Positions 45,921 through 57,106 are shown, counted from the first letter of the stretch. The stretch is 64,000 bases of DNA from Marinobacter sp. es.042 (GCF_900188315.1 NZ_LT897781.1:3534001-3598000); one strand, 5' to 3'. Program-made: numbers and translations. The notes: a model not told the origin generated them from the letters alone.

Positions 45921-46556
45921 ATGTTTCGATCCTTCAGAACGGCCTTCCTGCTTATTTTGGCGCTGTCTTTTACCGGCCTGGCCAACGCCGCAGATTGGAA
46001 AGAAGGGGTCCATTACAACCGGTTGGAAAACCCGGTAAGAACCGACAGCGATTCCGGTATCGAGGTAGCGGAAGTCTTTTGGTATGGCTGCCCCCACTGT
46101 TACAACTTCAAACCCCTTGTTGAGGCGTGGGCGGCAAGCGCTCCTGATTACGTCAATTACGTAAAAATTCCTGCGGCACTGGGAAGGAATTGGGAGCCGC
46201 ACGCCTACGCCTTTTATGCGCTTGAGTCCATGGGGGATCTGGACAAGGTGCACGATGCCCTGTTTGATGCGCTTGCCGGCGAGCGTCGTCCGCTGAATAC
46301 ACCGGAAGCGCTTGCCGATTTCGTCGCGGAATATGGAGTTGATCCGGATGAGTTTGTGAGCACCTATAAAAGCTTTGGTGTGAACGCCCGCATGCAAAAG
46401 GCCCAGTCGAAAATCCGCGGTGCGCGGATTACCGGTACGCCGACTATGCTGGTGAATGGCAAGTACACTATCAGTGCATCCATGGCCGGTAGCCATGAGG
46501 CTGTTCTGGAGGTTGTGGACTACCTTGTCGCCAAGGAGCGCGGCGAGGTGGAGTAA
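45921..46556 (+). CDS. dsbA: Thiol:disulfide interchange protein DsbA
   Basis: DsbA introduces disulfide bonds into periplasmic proteins. The 211-residue product has a signal peptide (cleavage after ANA, residue 23) and the redox site Cys57-Pro-His-Cys60. GTPTMLVNGKY contains the cis-proline loop. The order cytochrome c4, dsbA, nuclease-family gene recurs in Pseudomonas. The following gene starts 60 bases downstream and may be cotranscribed. DsbB is not in the window. Confidence 0.96.
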   Translation: MFRSFRTAFLLILALSFTGLANAADWKEGVHYNRLENPVRTDSDSGIEVAEVFWYGCPHCYNFKPLVEAWAASAPDYVNYVKIPAALGRNWEPHAYAFYALESMGDLDKVHDALFDALAGERRPLNTPEALADFVAEYGVDPDEFVSTYKSFGVNARMQKAQSKIRGARITGTPTMLVNGKYTISASMAGSHEAVLEVVDYLVAKERGEVE

Positions 46557-46615
46557 AGCGCTCCAGGAAGCCTGAAGCAGGTACAAAAAGCAGCCGGCTG
46601 GTTGAGACCGCCACT

Positions 46616-47476
46616 ATGTACAAGCATATAAGAAAGCAGTTGAATGGCATCCTGAAGCCGGCCGGCGGGCCGAGGGGTGCCTGCTCCGGGACCGAGCATG
46701 TTCCCGAGTTCGAGCCGCAACGACATATTCGTCTGCTCACCTTTAACATCCAGGTGGGAATCAACACCTCGTCCTATCGTCATTACCTCACGCGAAGCTG
46801 GCAGCACATACTGCCTCACCGTAACCGTATCGAAAATCTGGACCGGATTGCTTCCCTGCTGCGCGGGTACGACGTGGTGGCTCTTCAGGAGTGTGATGGG
46901 GGCAGTCTGCGCAGCGGCTATATCAACCAGGTGCAATATCTTGCCGAAGCGGCCGGCATTCCCTACTGGTACCAGCAACTGAACCGGAATCTCGGTCAGA
47001 TCGCCCAGCACAGCAATGGCCTGCTGAGCCGGTACCGGCCTCTGGACGTTACCGAACACAAGTTGCCAGGCCTGATTCCGGGCCGGGGCGCTATCATCGC
47101 CCGGTACGGAACCGAACATGATCCACTGGTGCTGGTGCTGATGCATCTTTCCCTTAGCAAGACGGCTCAGCAACGCCAGCTGGGCTACATCCGGGAACTG
47201 ATTGCCGACTACCGGCATGTGGTTCTGATGGGGGACATGAACGCCCATGCCGAACAGCTGCTTACCCAGACGCCCCTCAGGGAAACCGATCTGGTGCCAT
47301 TGCCAGACACTGCCCACAGTTTTCCGAGCTGGCGGCCAGAGAAAGCCCTGGATCATATTCTCGTGAGCCCTTCACTGCAGATCCGGCGTTCGGAAGTGGT
47401 GAGCTACCCGATGTCGGATCACCTGCCTATTGCCATGGATGTTGCGTTACCTGAGGGCTATCTGGAGAAGTTTTGA
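46616..47476 (+). CDS. Endonuclease/exonuclease/phosphatase-family protein
   Basis: The 286-residue protein has the EEP metallophosphoesterase pattern: LLTFNIQVG (Asn), VVALQECD (metal Glu), GDMNAH (Asp/Asn) and MSDHLPI (Asp-His) at the end. Such proteins cut phosphodiester or phosphomonoester bonds with Mg2+. No signal peptide is visible. Substrate is unknown; the gene is commonly found after dsbA in related bacteria. A strong bidirectional terminator follows. Confidence 0.87.
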   Translation: MYKHIRKQLNGILKPAGGPRGACSGTEHVPEFEPQRHIRLLTFNIQVGINTSSYRHYLTRSWQHILPHRNRIENLDRIASLLRGYDVVALQECDGGSLRSGYINQVQYLAEAAGIPYWYQQLNRNLGQIAQHSNGLLSRYRPLDVTEHKLPGLIPGRGAIIARYGTEHDPLVLVLMHLSLSKTAQQRQLGYIRELIADYRHVVLMGDMNAHAEQLLTQTPLRETDLVPLPDTAHSFPSWRPEKALDHILVSPSLQIRRSEVVSYPMSDHLPIAMDVALPEGYLEKF

Positions 47477-47490
47477 GAGGCATAGACCCA

Positions 47491-47524
47491 CAAAAAAGCC
47501 CGGCGCATTGGCCGGGCTTTTTTG
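47491..47524. terminator. Bidirectional terminator between the EEP gene and rpmG
   Basis: A 14-bp stem CAAAAAAGCCCGGC with its complement and a short loop. T-runs occur on both strands, serving both convergent units. Confidence 0.92.
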
Positions 47525-47542
47525 TAAACGCCGGATCAGGAA

Positions 47543-47698
47543 TTACTTGATCTTGGCTTCCTTGTACGCAACGTGCTTGCGGACAACCGGATCGTACTTT
47601 TTGATCTCGATTTTTTCCGGAGTGTTACGCTTGTTCTTCTTGGTCGTGTAGAAGTGACCGGTACCTGCTGATGAAACCAGCTTGATTTTCTCGCGCAT
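47543..47698 (-). CDS. rpmG: 50S ribosomal protein L33
   Basis: The 51-residue basic protein starts [19 protein letters not shown] and ends [10 protein letters not shown], the standard bacterial L33 pattern. It lacks the CxxC zinc motifs, so it is the zinc-free form. It lies 11 bases after rpmB on the same strand; the rpmB-rpmG order is conserved in gammaproteobacteria. Confidence 0.97.
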   Translation of the reverse strand: MREKIKLVSSAGTGHFYTTKKNKRNTPEKIEIKKYDPVVRKHVAYKEAKIK

Positions 47699-47709
47699 GA
47701 TGCGGCTCC

Positions 47710-47946
47710 TTAAAATTTCTCGCCGCGGGCACGAAGATCGGCCAGCACAGCGTCAATGCCTTTTTTGTCGATGATGCGCATGCCCTTGGTGGATACGCGC
47801 AGCTTCACGAAACGCTTCTCGGACTCAACCCAGAAACGATGGTTCTGCAGATTCGGCAGAAAACGACGACGAGTGTGGTTCATCGCGTGGGATACGTTGT
47901 TACCGGATACCGGACGCTTACCGGTAACCTGACAAACTCTGGACAT
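47710..47946 (-). CDS. rpmB: 50S ribosomal protein L28
   Basis: The 78-residue protein starts [21 protein letters not shown] and has [13 protein letters not shown], as in L28. The start at 47946 follows GGAGG with good spacing; an in-frame extension to 47976 is not supported. Its promoter should be in the 228-base gap to radC, which otherwise shows no gene. Confidence 0.97.
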   Translation of the reverse strand: MSRVCQVTGKRPVSGNNVSHAMNHTRRRFLPNLQNHRFWVESEKRFVKLRVSTKGMRIIDKKGIDAVLADLRARGEKF

Positions 47947-48174
47947 ACTTGCCTCCGACCTGAGCAATGGTCTCAATAATACGAATTCGTTTTTAATGCG
48001 TCTCTGGTTGCTAAGGAGCCATTACGCCCCCATTCGCGCCTCTAAACTGAACGCTGCTCGCCAGACGCCGCCAGAAAGGGACGCTTTTATACCAGAACTC
48101 GCCCCCCAACGCAAAAAATTGTTGGGAATTTGGCCAGTTTTCCGGCATCGACGTGCACGGTTAACCATCGGGCT

Positions 48175-48849
48175 TCACAGCAGACCCCGTTCAGCGAGAG
48201 ATACTACCTCACCATGGCCAACAACCATATGGTCAAGAACCCTGATATCCACCAGTCCGAGGGCCTCTTTCAAACGGCGGGTCAGGGAAATGTCGGCCTG
48301 GCTCGGTTCAGCGACGCCCGACGGGTGGTTGTGAGCGAAAATCACCGCTGCTGCATTGTCCTCCAGAGCCTGTCGCACCACTTCCCGCGGATAGACGGCC
48401 GCGCCATCGATGGTGCCCCGGAACAACTCACGGTATTGGATGACGCGATGGCGATTGTCCAGAAACAGGCCTGCGAAAACCTCGTGCGGGTACGTGCCGA
48501 GTCGACTGGTGAGGAACCGGCGGGTATCTTCGGGCGACCGCAGGGGGTCCCCCTGACGCAATGGTTCGTCCATGACCCGCCGGGCCATTTCCATGGCTGC
48601 CTGCACCTGGGCATATTTTGCTGTTCCCAGGCCTTTGACATTACAGAACTGACGTTGGGAGGCGGTCAGCAGCCCCCGCAGCCCGGAAAATTCCTCAATC
48701 AGGTAGCGTGCCAGTGCCATGACCGGCATGCCGGTGGTGCCGGTGCGTAGAAAAATCGCGAGCAGTTCGGCGTCGGAGAGGGTTTGCGCGCCGTGGGCGA
48801 GCAGGCGTTCCCTTGGACGTTCGTCCGTGGGCCAGGCGGGGTCTGACAT
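48175..48849 (-). CDS. radC: RadC family JAMM-domain protein
   Basis: The 224-residue protein has a helix-hairpin-helix-like N-terminus ([26 protein letters not shown]) and a C-terminal JAMM metalloprotease-like domain with [14 protein letters not shown]: zinc ligands His173, His175 and Asp186. The old DNA-repair role for RadC is not confirmed, and its true function is open. The place between rpmB and divergent coaBC is the conserved gammaproteobacterial order. Confidence 0.94.
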   Translation of the reverse strand: MSDPAWPTDERPRERLLAHGAQTLSDAELLAIFLRTGTTGMPVMALARYLIEEFSGLRGLLTASQRQFCNVKGLGTAKYAQVQAAMEMARRVMDEPLRQGDPLRSPEDTRRFLTSRLGTYPHEVFAGLFLDNRHRVIQYRELFRGTIDGAAVYPREVVRQALEDNAAAVIFAHNHPSGVAEPSQADISLTRRLKEALGLVDIRVLDHMVVGHGEVVSLAERGLL

Positions 48850-49035
48850 CGTGGCTTCCTTGCATTGGTTGTCTCCTGCCCTCGTGCTTCCTGCACCGCG
48901 ACGGGCATCTCAGGGTTACAAAGGTTACTTTAAAAACTAACAATCGGTAAACGTATGCCGGCTCTGGCAGGCTGTCGCTGCGGCCTGAGCATGCTATCTT
49001 ATAAGCCTTTCATTTTATGCGGAAACGGAGCCCTT

Positions 49036-50235
49036 ATGGCCGCCAGACGAATCCTCCTGGGAGTAACCGGTGGTATCGCTGCCTATAAAAGCGCCGAACT
49101 GGTTCGCCAGCTCAAGAAAGCGGGCCATGAGGTGCGGGTGGTCATGACCCGCGGGGCGGAAGCGTTCGTGGCACCACTGACCTTCCAGGCCCTCAGTGGC
49201 GAGCCCGTGAGGACGTCCTTGCTGGACCCTGAGGCGGAAGCTGGTATGGGGCATATTGAACTGGCCAAGTGGGCTGATCAGGTAGTCGTTGCGCCGGCGT
49301 CGGCCGATTTTATTGCCCGCCTTGCCCAGGGTATGGCTGACGACCTTTTAACCACCGTCTGTTGTGCAACAGAGGTGTCCATTGCGGTGGTGCCTGCGAT
49401 GAATCAGGCAATGTGGAGCAATGGCCGTACCCAGAGAAATATCCGGCTTCTTGAAGAGGATCCCCAGATCGAATTATGGGGGCCGGCTCAGGGAGCGCAG
49501 GCCTGTGGTGATACCGGGCCAGGGAGAATGTTGGAGCCGGAGGACATTGTTGCGCTTGTCGATCACGGTCGCACAGGCGTGCTCGCTGGCAAGACGGTCG
49601 TGATTACTGCAGGCCCGACCCGAGAGCCTATCGACCCGGTGCGCTATATAAGCAATCACAGCTCCGGGAAAATGGGTTATGCCCTGGCCAGCGAGGCGCA
49701 GAAGGCAGGTGCCCGGGTGATTCTGGTCAGTGGTCCGGTAGCGCTTTCTGCGCCTATCGGTGTCGAGGTTCGTCCGGTGTTAACGGCCGAGGACATGTTG
49801 CAGGAAGCTTCAAGCGCAGTGGATGAGGGCTGTGACCTGTTTATTGCGACAGCTGCGGTTGCGGATTACCGGCCGGAAACCTGTGCCGGAGACAAGATCA
49901 AGAAGTCCAGTGACGCCATGGCGCTCTCGCTGGTGCGCAATCCCGACACCCTGGCTACCATAGCAGGCCGCGACGATTCGCCTTTTACCGTAGGTTTCGC
50001 GGCCGAAACCACCGATGTGGCGAGCTACGCCACCGAAAAAATGCAACGCAAGAAGCTGAACATGATCGTGGCCAACGATGTGTCTGCGCCCGGGCTGGGC
50101 TTTAACAGCGACAACAATGCGGTGACCGTATTCTGGCCGGGCGGCCAGACGTCGATCGGTCCCGACAGCAAAACGAACATTGCCCGACAGCTTGTGGCGA
50201 TGATAGGTGAACATCTTGGTCAGGCCGCCCGCTGA
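49036..50235 (+). CDS. coaBC: Phosphopantothenoylcysteine decarboxylase / phosphopantothenate-cysteine ligase
   Basis: This bifunctional enzyme couples cysteine to phosphopantothenate and then decarboxylates it, making 4'-phosphopantetheine for CoA. The 399-residue protein has an N-terminal FMN-dependent CoaC domain ([24 protein letters not shown] with the substrate motif, and a catalytic Cys region [12 protein letters not shown]), and a C-terminal CoaB domain from about 190 ([25 protein letters not shown], quoted in part). ATG at 49036 follows ACGGAG. It is the first gene of a run with dut, 41 bases downstream. Confidence 0.96.
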   Translation: MAARRILLGVTGGIAAYKSAELVRQLKKAGHEVRVVMTRGAEAFVAPLTFQALSGEPVRTSLLDPEAEAGMGHIELAKWADQVVVAPASADFIARLAQGMADDLLTTVCCATEVSIAVVPAMNQAMWSNGRTQRNIRLLEEDPQIELWGPAQGAQACGDTGPGRMLEPEDIVALVDHGRTGVLAGKTVVITAGPTREPIDPVRYISNHSSGKMGYALASEAQKAGARVILVSGPVALSAPIGVEVRPVLTAEDMLQEASSAVDEGCDLFIATAAVADYRPETCAGDKIKKSSDAMALSLVRNPDTLATIAGRDDSPFTVGFAAETTDVASYATEKMQRKKLNMIVANDVSAPGLGFNSDNNAVTVFWPGGQTSIGPDSKTNIARQLVAMIGEHLGQAAR

Positions 50236-50276
50236 CTCAGCGCAGCGCACCTGCACTACAATCGACAGGACCCCTC

Positions 50277-50738
50277 ATGAGCAGGAAAAATCTTCAGGTA
50301 CGCATTCTGGATGATCGCATTGGCAGCCAGATTCCCTTTCCCGAGTATGCCACCGAGGGCTCTGCAGGCCTTGACCTTCGGGCCTGCCTGGACGAGCCGC
50401 TGACCCTCGAGCCGGGCGATACCCAACTGATCAGGACAGGATTTTCGATCCACATTGCCGATCCATCGCTGGCGGCCATGATCCTGCCCCGAAGCGGGCT
50501 CGGCCACAAGCACGGTATTGTGCTTGGCAACCTGGTGGGTTTGATCGATTCGGATTACCAGGGCGAGTTAATGGTGTCCTGCTGGAACCGGGGGCGCACC
50601 AGCTTTACCGTGGATGTGGGGGAGCGTCTGGCACAATTGGTGCTGGTACCCGTTGTTCAGGCTGATTTTGAGGTGGTTTCGGAATTCGACGCCAGCGCCC
50701 GCGGTGACGGCGGCTTTGGCTCCACCGGCACCCGGTGA
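50277..50738 (+). CDS. dut: Deoxyuridine 5'-triphosphate nucleotidohydrolase
   Basis: dUTPase turns dUTP into dUMP, keeping uracil out of DNA and supplying dTMP synthesis. The 153-residue trimeric-type enzyme has all five motifs: [40 protein letters not shown] and the C-terminal [15 protein letters not shown] precedes ATG. It lies in coaBC-dut-algC-argB order as in Pseudomonas. Confidence 0.97.
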   Translation: MSRKNLQVRILDDRIGSQIPFPEYATEGSAGLDLRACLDEPLTLEPGDTQLIRTGFSIHIADPSLAAMILPRSGLGHKHGIVLGNLVGLIDSDYQGELMVSCWNRGRTSFTVDVGERLAQLVLVPVVQADFEVVSEFDASARGDGGFGSTGTR

Positions 50739-50833
50739 CCGGGAAGCCGGCCACGCAGAACATTGTGCCGGCGTCTATACTTTGCGGATAACTGCTTGTC
50801 CAGGACGATAAAATTACAACTGCAGGATGGACT

Positions 50834-53476
50834 ATGAAGCTGGGTAAAAAGAAAGATGCCGACGCGTCCGTTGATGAAAAGCCGGCGAAGAAGGCGGTGA
50901 AGAAGGAAAAAACCAGTTCTTCGGGACCAAAACTGAAGAGACTCAATTCCGTGGCGGTGAACCAATCGCTGGTCGTGGTGCTTGCGGGGGTGATTGCTGT
51001 TGCCTTGCTTCATTTTCTGGTAGTTCAGCCGTCGGCAAAGGAGCGCTTCGAGTCATTGAAAGTCCTGGAGGCGGATGCCGCTGCGCTGCGACTGAACCAA
51101 TATTTTGACCAGGTCCAGAAAAGCGTCAATGGTCTGGCGACGCAGCCCCATGTCATTCAGGCCCTGAACAGCCGGAACGAGATTCCGGCAACCGAGGTGC
51201 AGCTGGCGGATTCACTACCCGGCATTGAGGCGGTTCATCTGTTTCCCTACCGTGACATTCCACGCACCTCCAACAGTGAGGGCCTGCTGGGCTTCTCGGG
51301 GCTTGAGCTGGCCCGGCGCGCTGAAACCGGCCAGCGGCTGTTTCCGGATGCGTTCCCAAGGGATAACCGGTGGTTTGTCCAGATGGCAACCCCGGTTCGA
51401 AACCCGACCAGCAATGCGGTCATCGGCAGCCTGCTGATTATCTTCGACTCCGGCCAGATCCAGCCGTTGCTGCAAGTGGTCAACTCCAGCCTCGGTGGTC
51501 AGCTTGCGCTGGTGCAGACCGTGTCCGGTTCATCCCGCACCGTGGTCAGTAACGGTAGCGGCTCCGGAAACGCCGAATCCCGCCGGCTTTCCAATCCGGA
51601 CTGGACCGTAGCCTATACCCCTGCCAAATCGTCTGCAGCGCCGGTTGATACGGTGATGATCGCCCTTCTGGTCGGCGTGCCCGCGTTGATCGCTGCGATC
51701 ATCGTCTGGGTACTGCTGGGCGGGGCTCAGAAGGGCTTGCGTCAGGACGTGACGGCCCTGATCCAGTGGGCCCACAAGGTGTTCGGCGGAGAGCGGGTAA
51801 AACTGCCGACCTTCCGTTGGGATATGGTGGCTTCAACCGGTGAGGTGCTCTACCGCTTGTCCCAGGTGGTTGATAAACGGGTTGCCAAGGCTGGCGCAAC
51901 CGCCAAACCCAGGCCGGCCGGTTCCGGAAAGTCTGGCGGTGGTGCCGCCAAGGGCGGCGATGAGCCTCTGTTCCAGGACAAGGACATGCCCGATATCGAC
52001 ATGCTTGATGGCGATGAGGACGTTCTCGGCTTCGGCAGCGGCGATGATACCCTGTTCGGGTCCGGTGACACTCCGGACGTAGAAGAGGTGACCCTGCCTC
52101 AGGTGGAGCTTTCTCAGGATATTTTCCGGGCCTATGACATTCGAGGCATTGTCGGCGAAACCCTGACCGCCGAGGGCGTTGAAGTCATCGGTCGGGCCAT
52201 CGGTTCGGAGGCCCGGGAGCGCGGTGTCGACAGCCTTTGCATTGGTTATGACGGCCGCCATTCCAGCCCGGATCTGGCCGATGCCCTGGCGCGCGGTGTC
52301 ATGGCAGCCGGGTGCAACGTGATTCACGTGGGTGCGGTGCCCACACCGGTCCTCTATTTTGCCACCCACGAACTCCAGACTGGCTCTGGCGTTATGGTGA
52401 CCGGCAGTCACAACCCGGCCAACTACAACGGCCTGAAAATCATGTTGGGTGGTGAAACCCTTTCAGGTGAGGCCATCCAGAAACTGTATCAGCGCATCCA
52501 GACCGGAGATTTTGCCAGCGGTCGGGGCAGCCAGAGCACCGAGGATGTGCGCCGTGCCTACCTGGACCGGATTGTTGGCGATATTGCGGTAGCGGCACCG
52601 CTCAAGGTGGTCGTTGATGCCGGCAATGGCATTGCCGGTGAGCTGGCGCCCATGCTGATCGAGGAACTGGGCTGCGAAGTGATTCCGCTCTACTGCGAGG
52701 TGGACGGTGACTTCCCGAATCACCATCCCGACCCAGGTAAGCCGGCGAATCTGGCGGATCTGATTGCCCGGGTTGAATCGGAAGGGGCCGACATCGGTTT
52801 GGCCTTCGACGGCGATGGTGACCGTCTTGGCGTGGTGACCAATTCTGGCAAGATTATCTGGCCGGACCGGTTGATGATGCTGTTCGCCCGGGATGTGGTT
52901 TCACGGAATCCGGGGGCCGATGTCCTCTACGATGTGAAATGCAGCCGCAGGCTGGCCGGAGTGATTTCAGAAGCCGGTGGCCGACCGATCATGTGGAAAA
53001 CCGGTCATTCCCTGATGAAGGCAAAAATGAAAGAGACTGGCGCCTTGCTGGCTGGGGAAATGAGTGGTCATATCTTCTTTGGCGAGCGCTGGTACGGGTT
53101 TGATGACGGTCTGTATTCCGCGGCCCGCCTGCTGGAAATTCTGGGCATTGAGGATCGTCACAGCGATGAGGTCTTCGAGGATTTCCCGGATGACATCAGT
53201 ACGCCAGAGCTGAACGTCGAAGTGACGGAAAGTTCCAAGTTCGACATTATCAAACGCCTCGGCGAGTCCGGGGATTTCGGTGACGGCAGTATCAGCACCA
53301 TCGACGGCATCCGGGTGGACTACGCCGACGGCTGGGGGCTGTGCCGGGCATCAAACACCACACCAATGCTGGTCTTACGCTTTGAAGCGGAGACCGACGA
53401 GGCACTGGAGCGTATCAAGTCTGTGTTCCGCGACCAGCTGCAGAAGGCTGCGCCGGATCTGGTGGCGGATTTCTGA
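50834..53476 (+). CDS. algC: Phosphomannomutase/phosphoglucomutase with N-terminal membrane sensor-like domain
   Basis: AlgC interconverts mannose- and glucose-6-phosphate with the 1-phosphates for LPS, alginate-type polysaccharide and rhamnolipid precursors. The 880-residue protein has a C-terminal ~455-residue mutase with the phosphoserine at Ser525 (TGSHNPANYNG), a metal loop DGDGDRLG and the sugar loop GEMSGHIFF. The first ~420 residues are extra: a Lys-rich head, a membrane segment (about 49-66), a periplasmic domain (about 67-265), a second membrane segment (about 275-298) and an acidic linker. Long AlgC forms are known in Pseudomonas; the N-terminal role is unclear. Confidence 0.94.
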   Translation: MKLGKKKDADASVDEKPAKKAVKKEKTSSSGPKLKRLNSVAVNQSLVVVLAGVIAVALLHFLVVQPSAKERFESLKVLEADAAALRLNQYFDQVQKSVNGLATQPHVIQALNSRNEIPATEVQLADSLPGIEAVHLFPYRDIPRTSNSEGLLGFSGLELARRAETGQRLFPDAFPRDNRWFVQMATPVRNPTSNAVIGSLLIIFDSGQIQPLLQVVNSSLGGQLALVQTVSGSSRTVVSNGSGSGNAESRRLSNPDWTVAYTPAKSSAAPVDTVMIALLVGVPALIAAIIVWVLLGGAQKGLRQDVTALIQWAHKVFGGERVKLPTFRWDMVASTGEVLYRLSQVVDKRVAKAGATAKPRPAGSGKSGGGAAKGGDEPLFQDKDMPDIDMLDGDEDVLGFGSGDDTLFGSGDTPDVEEVTLPQVELSQDIFRAYDIRGIVGETLTAEGVEVIGRAIGSEARERGVDSLCIGYDGRHSSPDLADALARGVMAAGCNVIHVGAVPTPVLYFATHELQTGSGVMVTGSHNPANYNGLKIMLGGETLSGEAIQKLYQRIQTGDFASGRGSQSTEDVRRAYLDRIVGDIAVAAPLKVVVDAGNGIAGELAPMLIEELGCEVIPLYCEVDGDFPNHHPDPGKPANLADLIARVESEGADIGLAFDGDGDRLGVVTNSGKIIWPDRLMMLFARDVVSRNPGADVLYDVKCSRRLAGVISEAGGRPIMWKTGHSLMKAKMKETGALLAGEMSGHIFFGERWYGFDDGLYSAARLLEILGIEDRHSDEVFEDFPDDISTPELNVEVTESSKFDIIKRLGESGDFGDGSISTIDGIRVDYADGWGLCRASNTTPMLVLRFEAETDEALERIKSVFRDQLQKAAPDLVADF

Positions 53477-54430
<954 letters not shown>

Positions 54431-54454
54431 CGGCACCCGACAAGGAGTCTCCGG

Positions 54455-55705
54455 ATGAAGCGCCTGCTTGCGACGCTGGTAATACTGGTTCTGGTCGGCT
54501 TTGCCGCATTCAAGGCGGGGGTCTGGTGGCTGGCGGATCAGCGCATGGCCGATGCGAGACAGGCGCTGGAGCCCCACGGTGTTCTGCATAGGGGCAGCAT
54601 CAGTTCCGGTGTCGAGGGCCGGTTGGTTCTCAAGGACGCCAGCTGGCAGGATTTCGAGCTCACCCAGCCTCTGGACATGGCGAGGGTGGAGCTTGATACC
54701 GGCTCACCCGTCAGTTTGCTGTCTGTCCTGTTCGACCCGGCTGGCATGCCGGAACAATGGACCTTGCGACTCGACGGCCTTGGCCTGACCCTGGACCCGA
54801 CCATGCTTCGTAACTGGGTCACCGCAGAAGGCGCCAACAGCGAGGGCGATCCGGCCTTGTTTGCGCTTTCCTGCGCGCCAGATCCGCGCCAACAGCTGGG
54901 TAGCGGTGATCTGATCCGCATGGGCATCACAGCGCTCGCCGGGGATGGCTTCGTGCGACAGACTCCGGGCCATCTCCATGCCGAGTTGAATACCGTCAGC
55001 ACCGGCAGTCTGGAGCTGGACTGGCGTGATGCTCGAATCCGGATCCAGGATGCCGAGCTGACCGTTGCCGGTGGCGCCGAGCCGATGACGCTGACCTTGC
55101 GTGATGGTGGCCTGATGCGTCGCATCGCCGCCTATTGCGCCCGCGAAGCCGGTATCGAAACCGGAGAATGGGCCGGGCGCGCAGTGCAGGCGCTGTCTGC
55201 CGGGCTTGAGGCCCGGGGCCTGGCCGCCAGTGACCAGCTGAAAGCGTTGTACCGGCAGTGGCTGCTGGAGGGCGGTGAGCTCACGGTAAATGTGCAGCCG
55301 GCTCAGCCACTGCTCGGGGTGCCCGTGAGAACGGCTGAAAACGAGGCTGCGGGCATGAGCTGGCCCGTCCGTTACAACGGTGCAGGCGTGCCGGACGTCT
55401 ATCTGGCCGAGGCTGAGCCGGTTGTTCAGGAAACACCGGACGTGGCCGTCGAGCCGGTGGTGCCACGTGAGGATCCTGAGATCGAAACCTGGTATCCGGC
55501 GAGTCTTGAAACCGCTGAACAATGGATTGACCGGCAGGTTCGTGTAACCCTCTCAAATGACAATGTTGTAGAGGGTCGTCTGGTGAGCGTCAGCGAACGC
55601 GAGCTGGAGGTGGCCCGGGTTATCGCTGGCGGTGAAGTCGCCTACCCGATGTTGATCCGGGCGATTACCAACTTTGAAGTCTGGCGGCGTGGCCGTGCAC
55701 AATGA
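54455..55705 (+). CDS. Hypothetical membrane-anchored protein with Lsm-like C-terminus
   Basis: The 416-residue protein has one N-terminal membrane segment (about 4-24) and a long, presumably periplasmic, beta-rich region. Near the C-terminus (about 350-412) comes RQVRVTLSNDNVVEGRLVSV...ELEVAR, which looks like a small Sm/Lsm-type beta barrel by pattern only. I do not recognise a family. It lies 24 bases after argB and 26 before argE, so it is cotranscribed with arginine genes, yet nothing in it suggests arginine metabolism. AAGGAG precedes the ATG. Confidence 0.7.
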   Translation: MKRLLATLVILVLVGFAAFKAGVWWLADQRMADARQALEPHGVLHRGSISSGVEGRLVLKDASWQDFELTQPLDMARVELDTGSPVSLLSVLFDPAGMPEQWTLRLDGLGLTLDPTMLRNWVTAEGANSEGDPALFALSCAPDPRQQLGSGDLIRMGITALAGDGFVRQTPGHLHAELNTVSTGSLELDWRDARIRIQDAELTVAGGAEPMTLTLRDGGLMRRIAAYCAREAGIETGEWAGRAVQALSAGLEARGLAASDQLKALYRQWLLEGGELTVNVQPAQPLLGVPVRTAENEAAGMSWPVRYNGAGVPDVYLAEAEPVVQETPDVAVEPVVPREDPEIETWYPASLETAEQWIDRQVRVTLSNDNVVEGRLVSVSERELEVARVIAGGEVAYPMLIRAITNFEVWRRGRAQ

Positions 55706-55731
55706 TTCCAATGGGAATCTGAGAGGAAACT

Positions 55732-56901
55732 ATGTCGCAGTCCGATAGCAAATCCGCAGTGGTGCCGGGTATTCGTGACATGCTTGCCCGCCTGATATCT
55801 CTGCCCTCAATCAGCAGCGCGTCGGCACAATGGGATCATAGTAACGAGCCCGTGGTGCGAACCCTGGCAGAATGGCTCGAAGCCCTCGGGTTTGCCGTGG
55901 AAATTCTGGAAGTGCCCGGCATGCCCGGAAAGTTCAACCTGATCGGAACCCTTGGCAGCGGCCCGGGCGGTCTTGTGTTGTCCGGCCATACCGATACGGT
56001 GCCCTTTGATGACAAACGCTGGCAGAGCGACCCCTTTACCCTGACCGAGCGGGACAATCGCTGGTACGGGCTGGGTACCTGCGACATGAAAGGCTTTTTC
56101 CCGCTGGCCATTGAAGCAGCCAGGGCCTTTGTGGACGAAGATCTCAAGCAGCCCCTGATCATACTGGCCACCGCCGACGAAGAGAGCTCCATGGACGGCG
56201 CCCGGGCCCTGGCCGAAGCTGGCAAGCCCAAGGCCCGCTACGCGGTCATCGGCGAGCCAACCAGCCTGAAACCGGTACGCATGCACAAGGGCATCATGAT
56301 GGAGCGCCTGAAATTCGAGGGCCAGTCCGGCCACTCTTCCAACCCGGCTCTCGGTCGCAACGCCATGGAGGGGATGCACGAAGCGCTCACCGAGTTGCTG
56401 GCGCTCCGCTCAGGATGGCAGGAAAAGTATCGTAACCCGAACTTCGAAGTGCAGTTTCCGACCCTGAACCTTGGCTGCATCCACGGCGGCGACAATCCAA
56501 ACCGTATCTGTGCCCAGTGCGAACTGCACTTTGATCTGCGCCCCTTGCCGGGCATGAATATGGAAACCCTGCGCCAGATCATCTTGAGCAAGGTGCAGCC
56601 GATCGCGGAACGGCGGGAACTGTCCCTGGAATTCGAGCCGCTCTTTGATGGCGTGCCACCGTTCGAAACTCCGGCCGATGCCGCTCTGGTCAAAGCCTGC
56701 GAGAAACTGACGGGCCATACCGCCCACGCTGTTGCTTTCGCCACGGAAGCGCCCTGGTTGCAGAAGCTCGGCCTGGAAACCCTGGTCATGGGCCCCGGAT
56801 CCATCGATCAGGCGCACCAGCCCGATGAATTTATCGAGCTGTCCCAGCTTGATCCAACCGTTAAGGTACTGCGAGGGCTGATCCGACAGTTTTGTCTCTG
56901 A
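55732..56901 (+). CDS. argE: Acetylornithine deacetylase
   Basis: ArgE removes acetate from N-acetylornithine. The 389-residue M20 metallopeptidase-fold enzyme has metal ligands in SGHTDTVPFDD and GTCDMKG, the catalytic Glu in ADEESSMDGA and a C-terminal His in GPGSIDQAHQPDE. It lies in the argB-unknown-argE-argA run; palindromic element 5 then separates it from argA. GAGAGGA precedes ATG. Confidence 0.92.
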   Translation: MSQSDSKSAVVPGIRDMLARLISLPSISSASAQWDHSNEPVVRTLAEWLEALGFAVEILEVPGMPGKFNLIGTLGSGPGGLVLSGHTDTVPFDDKRWQSDPFTLTERDNRWYGLGTCDMKGFFPLAIEAARAFVDEDLKQPLIILATADEESSMDGARALAEAGKPKARYAVIGEPTSLKPVRMHKGIMMERLKFEGQSGHSSNPALGRNAMEGMHEALTELLALRSGWQEKYRNPNFEVQFPTLNLGCIHGGDNPNRICAQCELHFDLRPLPGMNMETLRQIILSKVQPIAERRELSLEFEPLFDGVPPFETPADAALVKACEKLTGHTAHAVAFATEAPWLQKLGLETLVMGPGSIDQAHQPDEFIELSQLDPTVKVLRGLIRQFCL

Positions 56902-56932
56902 GTGTGGCGCAGGCACTTCCAACGCCTGCGGA

Positions 56933-57045
56933 GAGTCCTGGCGGGGAGGGTGTGCCAAAACCGTGGAGCGCCAGGGATGGCGCGACCGAGCCCTACAGGG
57001 ACGTATTTACGGGCGTGTTTTGGTTCACCCTCCTCGACAGGACTC
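56933..57045 (-). repeat. Palindromic element, copy 5 (reverse orientation)
   Basis: Outer arms 56933-56961 and 57017-57045 pair at 25 of 29 positions. On the minus strand, hairpin A is TACG-TCCC-TGTA (56994-57005) and hairpin B is GCGCCA-TCCC-TGGCGC (56968-56983). It lies between argE and argA on the plus strand, so any read-through transcript would contain it. Confidence 0.87.
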
Positions 57046-57106
57046 GGCAAACTCCTCAAGATAAACTACCTGCCGTTAGAAGGTAACGAGAAACCAGGAG
57101 AAAGGT

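Noticed and set aside
45141..46586. A 481-codon minus-strand open frame
   Set aside because: It crosses cytochrome c4, a terminator and dsbA on the other strand, so it cannot be a gene alongside these.
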